52,324 bases of DNA, from NCBI GenBank assembly GCA_036308445.1, contig JAXJVS010000109.1:1-52324 (forward strand). Direction: 5' to 3'. The translations under genes were made by a program, and so were the position numbers. Source of the stretch: MGBC113645 sp036308445 (GTDB taxonomy: Bacteria; Bacillota_I; Bacilli_A; Erysipelotrichales; Coprobacillaceae). The notes under the pieces were generated by a model, which was not told the DNA's origin, ran no database searches, and worked only from the letters and a program-made list of their open reading frames with translations. This document shows, piece after piece, positions 7,857-16,949 of this stretch; position 1 is the first letter of the stretch; each line of letters starts with the position of its first letter.

Positions 7857-8722
7857 TATCCTTTAACAGCTCCTGACATTCCTTCTGCATAAAATTTCTG
7901 CATAAACATAAATAATATTGCAATTGGAATTGAAACACAAACTGCTGCAGCTGCGAATCTTGTATACCATGCATCAATCATAGTCATTTCCAACATTCTC
8001 CACATACCTATCGCAACAGTAAATTGGCTTGCCTCAGCACGACAAATAACTTTCGCAAAAATGAAGTCTACCCATGGTGCTAAAAATGCAGATAAAGCAG
8101 TATAAACAATGATTGGTTTACTTAGCGGCATCGTAATCTTAGTAAAGACCTGCCACTTTGTTGCACCATCAATATATGCAGCTTCATCTAATGCTTTAGG
8201 AATTGTATCAAAGAATCCCTTTGCAACATAGAATCCTGTTCCACTACCAGCACTATAAACAAGGATTAAAGCTACTCTAATCATAGCTCCTTCTGATAAT
8301 CCAACTGCTTTCAAGATATAATATACCGCAATCATTGACATAAATCCAGGGAATAATCCTAAAATCATAGAAATATTCATTAAAGGTTTTCTCATTTTAA
8401 ATCTTAAACGAGAAGTACAATATGCAACAGATAATACAAAGAAACATGAAATTAGACATGAGAAAATCGCAATTATTAAAGTGTTCATAAACATTTGAGG
8501 AAAATCTAAAACATTAGTTTCAGTAAATAAACGAACATAATTATCTATTGTATATGATTTAGGGAAGAAAGTTGTTACATATGAACCTCTCTCCGCTCTA
8601 AAACTTGTAAGAATAACCCAGAATATTGGAAGAACCCAAATAACAGCTAAAACAGCTAAACCAAGATGAACAAAGATATTTGTAATTTTTCTCTTTCTAG
8701 AATATGATTTTATTTTTTTCAT
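7856..8722 (-). CDS. malG: Maltodextrin ABC transporter permease MalG
   Basis: The 288-residue inner-membrane permease has six predicted membrane helices and the EAA loop for contact with the ATPase (EAAYIDGATKWQVFTKITMP). The N-terminal segment VIWVLPIFWVILTSFR and the C-terminal FYAEGMSGAVKG are characteristic of MalG. It pairs with MalF as the translocation channel. The gene overlaps malF by one base (TAATG), so translation is coupled. Confidence 0.9.
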   Translation of the reverse strand: MKKIKSYSRKRKITNIFVHLGLAVLAVIWVLPIFWVILTSFRAERGSYVTTFFPKSYTIDNYVRLFTETNVLDFPQMFMNTLIIAIFSCLISCFFVLSVAYCTSRLRFKMRKPLMNISMILGLFPGFMSMIAVYYILKAVGLSEGAMIRVALILVYSAGSGTGFYVAKGFFDTIPKALDEAAYIDGATKWQVFTKITMPLSKPIIVYTALSAFLAPWVDFIFAKVICRAEASQFTVAIGMWRMLEMTMIDAWYTRFAAAAVCVSIPIAILFMFMQKFYAEGMSGAVKG

Positions 8723-10101
8723 TACATGAATCCCTCCTCATCTTTATAAGAATTACTATTTCTATAAGTTACTAAAGAAACAATTGCTAATACAACGAAT
8801 GTTAAAATCCCAATAACTGCACCCCAGTTATAATATTGTTTATCAACTGTTAATTTATATAGCCAAGTAACTAATAAATCTGTCTTACCTGCAGTCATAC
8901 CTACAGGTGTAGGATCTCCTCCTGATAATAAGTAAATAACATTGAAGTTATTGATATTTCCCATAAATGTTGTAATTAGGTAAGGAGTAGTTACAAACAA
9001 CATATAAGGTAATGTAATTTTAAAGAAAATTGTAACAGCATTGGCTCCATCTACCTTTGCAGATTCATATAATTCTGCAGGAATATTTTGTAGAATACCT
9101 GTTACCTGCAACATTGTAAAAGGAATACCTACCCATAAGTTAATAACAATAACTGTAACTCGTGCCCAAGTTGGATTAGTAAAGAATGGTAAAGACGTAG
9201 AAGCGCCGATAATTCCAGCATTTCTAAGTAATACATTGACTGCACCTTCAGGCTGTAACATTGTTCTCATAATTAATAAAGAAACGAATTGAGGAACAGC
9301 TATAGACAAAATAAAACAGAATCTCCAGAATGCTTTAAACTTTGTATCTTTTCTATTAATAACTAAAGCTAATAACATACCAAAGAAATAATTTAAAAAT
9401 GTTGCGAATATCGCCCAGATAATAGTCCATCCTAATACAGACCAGAATTGTTGTCCTATAGAACTATTAAAGCTTAAAACCTCTGCAAAGTTCTTTAATC
9501 CAACCCAATCAAATAAAACAAGATGTGAATCAATTTTGCTATAATTAGTAAAAGCCATACTAATCATAAAAACAAGTGGTAAAATTGTAAAAACTAACAC
9601 ACCCATAACTGGACCAGTTAATAATAACTTGTGTAATTGAGTATTAAACAATTCTTTCACATCATCTATGAAAGTAGGAAGCGGTTTTCCTGCTTCTTCT
9701 AAACATTGAGCCTTATAAGCACTTTTAATAGATGAAAAATATATCATAATAAAACCAATAGTTATAAAAATAGTTGCAATACCAAATAAAAGTATTAATA
9801 CAGAATTGTCTCCTGAAGTATATTCATATACTCCTTTTGCTTCATTCCATACTTCACCTTGAATTAATGATCCAAGTCCAGGTAAATCAATAATAAATTG
9901 AATTCCTTTAAAAATCATAAACAAGATGTATGAAAGCTGAATTCCTAAAAACATAATACCTTTAACGACTTGTTTTCTTAAAATATTTCCTAAGCCCATT
10001 ATAAAAAAAGATGCTTTTGTCTTATTATCACTATATTTTAAGGTATTCTTAATCGTATATGGAGTTGCAAACTCATTTGTTTTTTTAAACAACTTAATCA
10101 T
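8722..10101 (-). CDS. malF: Maltodextrin ABC transporter permease MalF
   Basis: The 459-residue protein has eight or so membrane segments. An N-terminal extension with two or three extra helices precedes the conserved permease core, and the EAA loop reads ELYESAKVDGANAVTIFFKI. The Gram-positive MalF/GanP group is of this length. ATG 10101 is preferred to a GTG two codons upstream, because AAAGGAG sits 9 bp before it and too close to the GTG. The gene follows malE through a hairpin that should lower its expression relative to the binding protein. Confidence 0.9.
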   Translation of the reverse strand: MIKLFKKTNEFATPYTIKNTLKYSDNKTKASFFIMGLGNILRKQVVKGIMFLGIQLSYILFMIFKGIQFIIDLPGLGSLIQGEVWNEAKGVYEYTSGDNSVLILLFGIATIFITIGFIMIYFSSIKSAYKAQCLEEAGKPLPTFIDDVKELFNTQLHKLLLTGPVMGVLVFTILPLVFMISMAFTNYSKIDSHLVLFDWVGLKNFAEVLSFNSSIGQQFWSVLGWTIIWAIFATFLNYFFGMLLALVINRKDTKFKAFWRFCFILSIAVPQFVSLLIMRTMLQPEGAVNVLLRNAGIIGASTSLPFFTNPTWARVTVIVINLWVGIPFTMLQVTGILQNIPAELYESAKVDGANAVTIFFKITLPYMLFVTTPYLITTFMGNINNFNVIYLLSGGDPTPVGMTAGKTDLLVTWLYKLTVDKQYYNWGAVIGILTFVVLAIVSLVTYRNSNSYKDEEGFM

Positions 10102-10116
10102 ACTCACCTCTCCTTT

Positions 10117-10152
10117 AAAAAGAAAATCCTAAGGTCTACAACCTTAGGATTT
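10117..10152 (-). terminator. Attenuating hairpin between malE and malF
   Basis: A perfect 12-bp stem AAATCCTAAGGT/ACCTTAGGATTT with a 5-nt loop is followed on the minus strand by an interrupted T-run (TTTTCTTTTT). In ABC operons such partial terminators give more binding protein than permease. Confidence 0.75.
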
Positions 10153-10178
10153 AAGAACATTATTTTGTTGTAGAATTA

Positions 10179-11393
10179 TTAATTATCATTTAACTGTTTT
10201 GAATATGCATCTACTTTTTCTTGAGCATTAGCTTTTGTTACATCTTTAGAAATAACAGCCTTACCTAATGTTTCAGCAGCTGTCCAATAAGGACCCATTT
10301 CAGCTAAAGTAGGTTGAACGATTGCAGTATTTGCACAAGTATCACTAATAGCTTTTACGATTGGATTAGCAGCTAAGTCAGCATCTTCTACTAATGCAAT
10401 ATGAGTAGGGATAACACTTCCATCTCTCATTTCATAGTGAGCTTTTTGAGCTTCTTCGCCACCTAAATATCTAGCTAAAGCAACTGCAACTTCTTGGTTA
10501 TCACAGTTAGGGTTAACACCAACTGCTTTAGAACCAGCGAAAGATTTTAATTGTTTAGCTTCACCATTAATAGTAATAGTAGGTAATTGAGCAGCACCTA
10601 AATTATCACCTAAAGCTTTTTTAACTTCTGCGTAATCCCAAGAACCTGAGAAATAAGCACTTACTTTACCTTCTCTAATACCAGATAAACCAGCACCATC
10701 AGCATCATTTACAAAATTAGGATTTGCAGCTAAGTCAACCATGTATTCTAATGCACCTTTACCAGCTTCTCCACCGAATTGGATACCAGCACTAGCATCA
10801 GTACCATCATCAAACATAGTTCCACCATTTGCTAAGAAGAATGAACCATTATACCATGCAGTAGTCATTGGAAAAGCAACTTTTCCTTTAGTTAACATAG
10901 TATCTAAGCTCTTAATATCTTCTTCACTAAATACAGAAGTATCATAATACATAAACCAAGTATTAGAAGTAAATGGAACACCATAAATGTCTCCATCAAC
11001 AGTTACAGAATCAACGATTAATTGAGTATTGTTAGCTTTAACTTCTTCAACAGCTTCACCACCAAGTTTAGCGATAGCTCCAACTTCTTTTAAAGCACCA
11101 ATTTGGTCATTTGCGAATAAGTAAACATCAGCAGAGTTTTCTGGATCTCCAGTTACTGTTGTACCGATATCACCTTCACTACAAGTACCATATTCGAATG
11201 TGATATTCCATTCTTCATGTTCTTCATTAAATTTTTCACACATAGTTTTTAGCCAGTTTCCTGTAGTTTCATCTTGGTCTTCTGCAGGAGCCCAAACTGT
11301 TAATGTTACATCTTCTGTTTTAGTGCCACAAGCAGAAAGAGGTAACACCATCGCAGCTGCTAATAAAGCAGACAACAATTTTTTACATTTCAT
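10179..11393 (-). CDS. malE: Maltose/maltodextrin-binding lipoprotein MalE
   Basis: The 404-residue protein has a lipoprotein signal peptide ending LPLSAC (Cys22) and a family 1 binding-protein fold: VTLTVWAPAEDQDETTGNW, then SADVYLFANDQIGALKEVGA and YGVPFTSNTWFMYYDTSVF, all close to Gram-positive maltodextrin-binding proteins. It captures the sugar outside the membrane and hands it to MalFG. AGGAGG precedes the ATG. It is the first gene of malEFG-SBP. Base composition of the gene is slightly richer in G and A than its neighbours, as often seen in highly expressed genes. Confidence 0.9.
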   Translation of the reverse strand: MKCKKLLSALLAAAMVLPLSACGTKTEDVTLTVWAPAEDQDETTGNWLKTMCEKFNEEHEEWNITFEYGTCSEGDIGTTVTGDPENSADVYLFANDQIGALKEVGAIAKLGGEAVEEVKANNTQLIVDSVTVDGDIYGVPFTSNTWFMYYDTSVFSEEDIKSLDTMLTKGKVAFPMTTAWYNGSFFLANGGTMFDDGTDASAGIQFGGEAGKGALEYMVDLAANPNFVNDADGAGLSGIREGKVSAYFSGSWDYAEVKKALGDNLGAAQLPTITINGEAKQLKSFAGSKAVGVNPNCDNQEVAVALARYLGGEEAQKAHYEMRDGSVIPTHIALVEDADLAANPIVKAISDTCANTAIVQPTLAEMGPYWTAAETLGKAVISKDVTKANAQEKVDAYSKQLNDN

Positions 11394-11426
11394 ATTTTTT
11401 CCTCCTCAAATATTTTATCTATTTAA

Positions 11427-11455
11427 ATTATAGTTTTTTGACTCCCTTTCGTACA
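11427..11455 (-). promoter_or_regulatory. malE promoter
   Basis: A perfect TATAAT (11427-11432, minus strand) has only a poor -35 match, TGTACG, 17 bp upstream. A good -10 with a weak -35 suggests dependence on an activator. Confidence 0.6.
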
Positions 11456-11461
11456 TATAAA

Positions 11462-11479
11462 GAATTTTTGAAAAATATC
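11462..11479. promoter_or_regulatory. Candidate activator palindrome upstream of malE
   Basis: On the minus strand GATATTTTT-C-AAAAATTC lies 6 bp upstream of the -35 box. A longer version with the same left arm lies 4 bp upstream of the -35 of msmK. The AraC-type response regulator encoded between the two promoters is the likely protein. Confidence 0.6.
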
Positions 11480-11486
11480 AAATTTC

Positions 11487-11500
11487 TTAAACCGCTTACA
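11487..11500 (-). promoter_or_regulatory. Candidate cre site upstream of malE
   Basis: TGTAAGCGGTTTAA on the minus strand matches the CcpA consensus TGWAANCGNTNWCA except for one position. Its place upstream of the promoter would allow carbon catabolite control. Confidence 0.55.
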
Positions 11501-11502
11501 TT

Positions 11503-11536
11503 TCAAAAAATTAAAAAAGTCATTATGATAATGACT
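11503..11536 (-). terminator. Terminator of the two-component operon
   Basis: On the minus strand AGTCATTA pairs with TAATGACT around a 3-nt loop and is followed by TTTTTTAATTTTTT. It overlaps the stop of the 98-residue membrane protein gene. Confidence 0.75.
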
Positions 11537-11819
11537 CTTCTTTAACATCTTCTACTTTCATAGTTACCTTACCTTTAAGTAAGTGAATCATATATCCTAA
11601 ACCTACAAATCCAACTGTAAATCCAAGACAATTTCCAGTATTACTAATATAATATAAAATAATACTCAACCAGCTATCAGCCCAAGTAACAGACCCTGCT
11701 TCAATTAAAGAGCTAATATATGTATTAACATTATAAAAACTAATGATAAAAGCAACTAAAAATAATACTGCAAATAAATAAAACACAATCGATGCTTTTG
11801 AAATATTTCTTTTTTTCAT
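11523..11819 (-). CDS. Small membrane protein of unknown function
   Basis: The 98-residue protein has two or three hydrophobic segments (ASIVFYLFAVLFLVAFIISF near the start and NCLGFTVGFVGLGYMIHLL near the end) and a charged C-terminal tail (KVTMKVEDVKEESLS). AAAGGAGGTG precedes the ATG. It follows the histidine kinase gene and has its own terminator, so it is the last gene of the DUF-response regulator-kinase operon. I recognise no family. The position suggests a membrane partner of the kinase or the transporter, which is only an inference. Confidence 0.6.
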   Translation of the reverse strand: MKKRNISKASIVFYLFAVLFLVAFIISFYNVNTYISSLIEAGSVTWADSWLSIILYYISNTGNCLGFTVGFVGLGYMIHLLKGKVTMKVEDVKEESLS

Positions 11820-11896
11820 GATGACACCTCCTTTAACTTCAAAACATAATACTCTACAATTATGTGAAAACTATGTTAAAAAACAATTTTTAATGA

Positions 11897-13594
11897 TTAT
11901 TTATACTTTCTTTCAGGAATCTTAACAGTAATGACTGTTCCCTCATTAATCACACTTTCAATATAAACTCCATACTGTTCACCATAATAAAGCTTAATAC
12001 GTTCATTTACATTTCTCATACCATATCCTTTAGAATTCTGAGAAAGCATTATTTCAATAGTCTCCTGGTCCATACCTACACCATTATCTTCTACCATAAT
12101 ATAAATCTGATCATCTTCTTTAGTCGCATATACTTTAATAATTCCTCTACGATCATCTTCAATCAAATCAATACCATGTTTAATACTATTTTCAACAATT
12201 GGCTGCAATATTAAATTTAATGTTTCACATTCTAATATAGAATCATCTATATCATATTCAAAATCAAAATTATAATCATGCATCATTAATTGAATCTCCA
12301 TGTAAGATTCCATATTATTTATTTCATCTTTAATACTACAAGTATTTTTTCCTTTATTTAAAGATGTTCGATAGAATGAAGATAAAGCTAAAGTTATCTT
12401 AGAAATATCTTTTTCTCCTACCTCTAAAGCTTTAAAATTGATCATTGATAAAGTATTGTATAAAAAATGAGGATTAATTTGTTGCTGTAGGGCTCTTAGT
12501 TCATATTCTTTCTGATATAATTTCCCAAGATAAACTTCTTCAATTAAATGTCTTATACGCTCAACCATCTTTTTAAAACTATCAATAAGAGTACCTATCT
12601 CATCATCATACTTACCTTCAACATGAACCTCTAATTCACCCTTTTCAACATCCTGCATATTCTTCATCAATCTTTCAATTCTTCCAGTAATTATCTGAGA
12701 AGTCGAAAGTAATAACATACACATTGCAATCGCAATCAAAACAACAACCAAAATAATAATCGTATAAATGAGATGTAATCTTTTTGAGCCAGCAATATTA
12801 GGACGATAAAAATAAACTTTCCAGTCCGTAACATCACTCTTTTCACTAATAATATCATGTGATGATACTCTTTTCTCACGAAGCTCATCATAAGTTAATT
12901 TTTCTGATTCATCAGAAAAATTCTGATATTCATATAACACATGATCATAAGAATCGGTGATAAAAACACTATAATCAGATATATCCAATGAATCAAAATA
13001 AGTAAAAAGACTTTTAGCATCTATCTCAATATATAGAATTCCTTCTATACCACTACGATCCAACAATGGCATTTTTCTTACCGAAAAAAGAATTCCATCA
13101 TCACCATCACTATACCATTTAATATCCGAAGAATTTATAATCTCACTATACCATTCTTCATCTTTAATTTCTGAAATAGGGGCCAATATTGTATCATGTT
13201 TAACTATATCTTCACGACTATATATCGTAATTTTATTTACATCATTATGAAAATACTGAATTGAATTAATCAATGGATCGATGATTTCTGTTACCTGTTC
13301 ATAAATATCAAAAGTATCATCATACTGATAACTTAAAGTATTGGAAATTCCCTGATTAAAAGATAAATAATCAGATAAATTATCATATATCATTAAACTG
13401 CTATCAAAAGATTGAATAGATTGATGAATTAGATTAGAAGAACTCATCTTTTCTTCTTCTATCAATAAATCACTTACCTGCTCATAAAAAACCAATCCTA
13501 ATATCATAAAAGGAAAAAAGCCGATACAAAAATATATCAGCATTAATTTATATCTTAATTTCATATTTCCTAAAAACTTTTTTATTTTCTTCAT
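11897..13594 (-). CDS. Sensor histidine kinase, YesM/LytS type
   Basis: The 565-residue membrane kinase has two membrane segments (about 16-40 and 275-297) around an extracellular sensor domain, then a HAMP linker, the PF06580 phospho-acceptor block QQQINPHFLYNTLSMINFKA (His376) and an HATPase domain with N-box PIVENSIKHG (Asn469), G1 box VEDNGVGMD and KGYGMRNVNERI. Such kinases sense extracellular sugars, often with help from transporters. ATG 13594 is chosen over GTG 13597 on ribosome-site spacing. It is followed by the small membrane protein and preceded without gap by its response regulator. Confidence 0.9.
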   Translation of the reverse strand: MKKIKKFLGNMKLRYKLMLIYFCIGFFPFMILGLVFYEQVSDLLIEEEKMSSSNLIHQSIQSFDSSLMIYDNLSDYLSFNQGISNTLSYQYDDTFDIYEQVTEIIDPLINSIQYFHNDVNKITIYSREDIVKHDTILAPISEIKDEEWYSEIINSSDIKWYSDGDDGILFSVRKMPLLDRSGIEGILYIEIDAKSLFTYFDSLDISDYSVFITDSYDHVLYEYQNFSDESEKLTYDELREKRVSSHDIISEKSDVTDWKVYFYRPNIAGSKRLHLIYTIIILVVVLIAIAMCMLLLSTSQIITGRIERLMKNMQDVEKGELEVHVEGKYDDEIGTLIDSFKKMVERIRHLIEEVYLGKLYQKEYELRALQQQINPHFLYNTLSMINFKALEVGEKDISKITLALSSFYRTSLNKGKNTCSIKDEINNMESYMEIQLMMHDYNFDFEYDIDDSILECETLNLILQPIVENSIKHGIDLIEDDRRGIIKVYATKEDDQIYIMVEDNGVGMDQETIEIMLSQNSKGYGMRNVNERIKLYYGEQYGVYIESVINEGTVITVKIPERKYK

Positions 13595-13597
13595 CAC

Positions 13598-15106
13598 TTA
13601 TTCCCCTTTGCTTCTATATTTTTGTGGGCTTATTCCAAAATATTCTCTAAAACTCTGACAAAAATAAGAAACATTCTGATATCCAACAGCTACAGAAATA
13701 GTCACTATCTTCTCATAAGAATTCTCCAACATATCTTTAGCTTTCTCCATTCTTACTCTTTTAATGAACTTTCCTAGATTTTCACCTGTTTCTTTCTTAA
13801 AAATATGACTTAGATAACTAGGGGCTAAACATACATAATCCGCAAGCTGATCAACACTTAAATCTTCATTATAATGATTATAAATATATTTTTTAACTGA
13901 TTCAATCTCTTTATGAACAAGATTTTTTCCTTTATGAAATTCTTTCTCTAGTTCATCTACAAACAAATAAAGAATCTGAATCATTTCATTTAAATCCTTA
14001 GAATGATAAAATAAAGCAATCTGTTCATTAATATTTCTTTCACTAGAATAAGAAAGATTCTTATATATTTGTTTTACCAATACACTCAATTTAAACTTAA
14101 GATAATCAATAGTATATCCTCTTGCTTGAGCATTTGAAAGATAAAGTCCTTCTAAATCTTTTCTTAAAGACTGAGTATCCTTTAATTTCAAATCATCCTC
14201 CAAAACTTTAATGACATCATCAAAATTATCAACAGATATCTCAATAAGATTCTCATCCATTAAATATAACTGTTTATCAGTATAAAAATATTTATTATCT
14301 ACCAAATCCTCTAATTGTCTTTCTATTTCATTCATCAAAGATAAATCTTTTATTGTATTAGACAATGCTATATAACATCTTCTTGTATATTGAACTGCAA
14401 CTAATCTAATAATCTGATAAGCTACTGCCTTTAATTTATCCTCATTATCTTCTTTAAAAAATAACAAACTCTGTTCAAGATTTAAATTAATATAATCGAA
14501 ATCAATAGAAATATTATTTCTTAACTGATCCACAAAATCAAAAACTTCACCATAAAAATTACGATTAAACTCAATTAGCATGATTCTAAAATAATGACCT
14601 ATAAAATCTCTTACTGATAATCCATCTAATTGTTTTTCAATATGATCAATAGAATTCCCATTAACTAAAGAAAACAAAATATGTTCTTTCAATAAAACAT
14701 TCTGTCTTTTCATTTTTAATTGTTCTTTCTTAGAAGATTCTAATTGATTAACCATCTTTTCTAAAGAACTATTAAATTCATTAGGATCAATAGGTTTTAA
14801 TAAATATTCACTAACACCCATTTTCATAGCTTTTTTTGCATATTCAAAATCACTATAACCACTTAAAATAATAATCTTCATCTGTGGTTTCATTTTAGCC
14901 ACTATTTCAATTAATTCTATACCATCAATAAAAGGCATCTTAATATCTGTAAAAAGTAAATCTACATCATTATTCTTTATATATTGTAAAGCAACTTTAC
15001 CATTTTGTGCTTCAGTGATGTCAAAATCATAAGAAGATTGTTTTAATAAAAAAGAAATCCCATCTCTACCAATCTTTTCATCATCAACAACTAAAACCTT
15101 ATACAT
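13598..15106 (-). CDS. Response regulator with AraC-type DNA-binding domain (YesN-like)
   Basis: The 502-residue protein has a receiver domain (VLVVDDE, phospho-acceptor Asp54 in LLFTDIKMP, Lys in YLLKPID), a long middle region without a recognised family and two C-terminal AraC helix-turn-helices (DLSVDQLADYVCLAPSYLSH and VTISVAVGYQNVSYFCQSFR). The cognate kinase gene starts directly after its stop. YesN-type regulators activate nearby transport genes; the shared palindromes in front of malE and msmK fit this role. Confidence 0.9.
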   Translation of the reverse strand: MYKVLVVDDEKIGRDGISFLLKQSSYDFDITEAQNGKVALQYIKNNDVDLLFTDIKMPFIDGIELIEIVAKMKPQMKIIILSGYSDFEYAKKAMKMGVSEYLLKPIDPNEFNSSLEKMVNQLESSKKEQLKMKRQNVLLKEHILFSLVNGNSIDHIEKQLDGLSVRDFIGHYFRIMLIEFNRNFYGEVFDFVDQLRNNISIDFDYINLNLEQSLLFFKEDNEDKLKAVAYQIIRLVAVQYTRRCYIALSNTIKDLSLMNEIERQLEDLVDNKYFYTDKQLYLMDENLIEISVDNFDDVIKVLEDDLKLKDTQSLRKDLEGLYLSNAQARGYTIDYLKFKLSVLVKQIYKNLSYSSERNINEQIALFYHSKDLNEMIQILYLFVDELEKEFHKGKNLVHKEIESVKKYIYNHYNEDLSVDQLADYVCLAPSYLSHIFKKETGENLGKFIKRVRMEKAKDMLENSYEKIVTISVAVGYQNVSYFCQSFREYFGISPQKYRSKGE

Positions 15107-15117
15107 CTAAACCCTCC

Positions 15118-15612
15118 TTACAAATCCACTTTAGAAGGATACAATCTTTTAAACCCTTCTATGAGTTTATTGTCTGCATTTAATAAAACACATGTTGAAT
15201 GATTACTTTTTCTTGTCATTAACGCATATATTTGTTCATTCTCGTTTCCTGAATGAAATCTTTTTACTTTTACTTTTTCATTACTATACTTTTGTTTTAA
15301 AGCCTTATTATTATAAGTGAAAGCTTCTAAATACTGCAAATTAATTTTATATAAATTTTTACGTTTACTTTTATTGATAATCTTATCAATCACGAGTTCA
15401 TCTTGCATTAAGATATACTCATATTCAACATTTAAAGTCCTATTATAAAAATATGCTAATACAAGGACAAATACTCCCATTGTTAGTAGTGGAAGAAAAT
15501 AAAAACTATATATAATCATCAAAATGCCTATAATAATAAGAATATTTCTAAATATTTTTTTCTTCAATGCTGGTTTTACATCAAAACTATATTCTACATA
15601 AATATCATTCAT
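15118..15612 (-). CDS. Membrane-anchored protein of unknown function, possibly DUF6106-like
   Basis: The 164-residue protein begins MNDIYVEYSFDVKPALKKK, followed by two hydrophobic segments (about 24-60) and a soluble C-terminal domain rich in beta-prone and basic residues. The N-terminal MNDIYVE start with an early hairpin of membrane helices recalls DUF6106 proteins of Firmicutes, but I cannot confirm this. ATG 15612 has AGGTG 6 bp upstream; a GTG three codons earlier is less likely. It is the first gene of the operon with the response regulator (11-bp gap) and kinase, so it may act in the same signalling pathway. Confidence 0.55.
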   Translation of the reverse strand: MNDIYVEYSFDVKPALKKKIFRNILIIIGILMIIYSFYFLPLLTMGVFVLVLAYFYNRTLNVEYEYILMQDELVIDKIINKSKRKNLYKINLQYLEAFTYNNKALKQKYSNEKVKVKRFHSGNENEQIYALMTRKSNHSTCVLLNADNKLIEGFKRLYPSKVDL

Positions 15613-15720
15613 TATAATCACCTAGATTTTATTTTAAATCATGATATTTTTATTTGAAATGTTGAAATTCTTAGATAAGTATCAATATTCTTTTTTCTCG
15701 TTTATAATTCTTTAATTTTT

Positions 15721-15773
15721 GATATTTTTCAAAAAATATCAATATTCATCTTAAGGCTTAGCCATGTTAGAAT
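15721..15773 (+). promoter_or_regulatory. msmK promoter with activator palindrome
   Basis: The palindrome GATATTTTT-CA-AAAAATATC (15721-15740) is perfect outside its two central bases. Four bp later comes a poor -35 (TTCATC, 15745-15750), then 17 bp and TAGAAT (15768-15773). The weak promoter and adjacent palindrome fit activation by the AraC-type regulator. TATCAATATTC occurs at 15680-15690 and again at 15737-15747. Confidence 0.65.
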
Positions 15774-15796
15774 GATAAACAAGGGAGGTTATGACC

Positions 15797-16909
15797 ATGG
15801 CAAATTTATCATTAAAAAACATTTATAAAACATATCCTAACGGATTTCAAGCAGTGAAAGATTTCAATATTGATATTGAAGATAAAGAATTTATTATTTT
15901 CGTTGGTCCTTCAGGATGTGGAAAATCAACAGTATTAAGAATGATTGCTGGATTAGAAGATATCTCTTCTGGAGAACTCATTATTGGTGATCGTGTATGT
16001 AATGATGTTGAACCTAAGGATAGAGATATTGCAATGGTATTCCAAAACTATGCTTTATATCCACATATGACAGTTGCAGAAAATATCGCATTTGGTTTAA
16101 AAATACGTAAAACTCCGAAAGAAGAAATCGATCGTTTAGTTAAAGAAGTAGCTGAGCTTTTAGGATTAGAAAAATTATTAGATCGTAAACCTAAAGCTTT
16201 ATCTGGTGGTCAAAGACAAAGAGTTGCAATGGGAAGAGCCATTGTTCGTAATCCTAAAGTATTCTTAATGGATGAACCATTAAGTAATCTAGACGCTAAA
16301 TTAAGAGTACAAATGAGAGTCGTTATTAGTCAATTATATCAGAAATTAGGTACAACTTTCATTTATGTAACTCATGATCAGACTGAAGCCATGACTTTAG
16401 GTACAAGAATCGTTGTAATGAAGGATGGAGTTATCCAGCAAATTGATACTCCTCAAAATTTATATAATCATCCAGCTAATTTATTCGTAGCTACTTTCAT
16501 TGGTTCACCACAAATGAACTTAATTGATACAAAAGTAACATTACAATCTGATGGAGTTTATCTTGAATTACCTAATGGTGTAAAATTCAAACCAGATGAA
16601 AAGAAAGAAAAAGCATTACTAGATGGTAGATACATTGGTAAGTCTATTGTATTAGGTATTAGACCTGAAGATATTTATGATAATAAAGAATTTATTTCAA
16701 AACACTTAGATACTTCTTTCGATGCTTTAGTTGATGTATATGAAACTTTAGGTTCAGAAGTCTTCTTATATTTCAATATTAACAATAATAAAATAACTGC
16801 AAGAGTTGATCCAAGAAGTCAAGCAAGAGCTGGGAATACTGTACAATTCGCTTTAGATACTACAAGAATTCATTTATTTGATAAAGATAGTGAAAGTATC
16901 ATTGAATAG
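15797..16909 (+). CDS. msmK: ABC transporter ATPase for maltodextrin uptake (MsmK/UgpC type)
   Basis: The 370-residue ATPase has Walker A GPSGCGKST, Q-loop VFQNYALYPHMTV, signature LSGGQRQRVAMGRAIVR, Walker B VFLMDEPLSNLD, the switch histidine in YVTHDQTEAMT and the C-terminal OB-type regulatory domain of the MalK/MsmK/UgpC group. These shared ATPases power several sugar importers in Gram-positive bacteria. ATG 15797 (MANLSLKNIYK) is chosen because AGGGAGG is 8 bp before it and only 2 bp before ATG 15791. malEFG lacks its own ATPase, so this is the natural partner. It is transcribed divergently from the two-component operon. Confidence 0.9.
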   Translation: MANLSLKNIYKTYPNGFQAVKDFNIDIEDKEFIIFVGPSGCGKSTVLRMIAGLEDISSGELIIGDRVCNDVEPKDRDIAMVFQNYALYPHMTVAENIAFGLKIRKTPKEEIDRLVKEVAELLGLEKLLDRKPKALSGGQRQRVAMGRAIVRNPKVFLMDEPLSNLDAKLRVQMRVVISQLYQKLGTTFIYVTHDQTEAMTLGTRIVVMKDGVIQQIDTPQNLYNHPANLFVATFIGSPQMNLIDTKVTLQSDGVYLELPNGVKFKPDEKKEKALLDGRYIGKSIVLGIRPEDIYDNKEFISKHLDTSFDALVDVYETLGSEVFLYFNINNNKITARVDPRSQARAGNTVQFALDTTRIHLFDKDSESIIE

Positions 16910-16949
16910 TTCATCCCTCCACTATTCTTTCTCCTTAATATAGTTGTTG

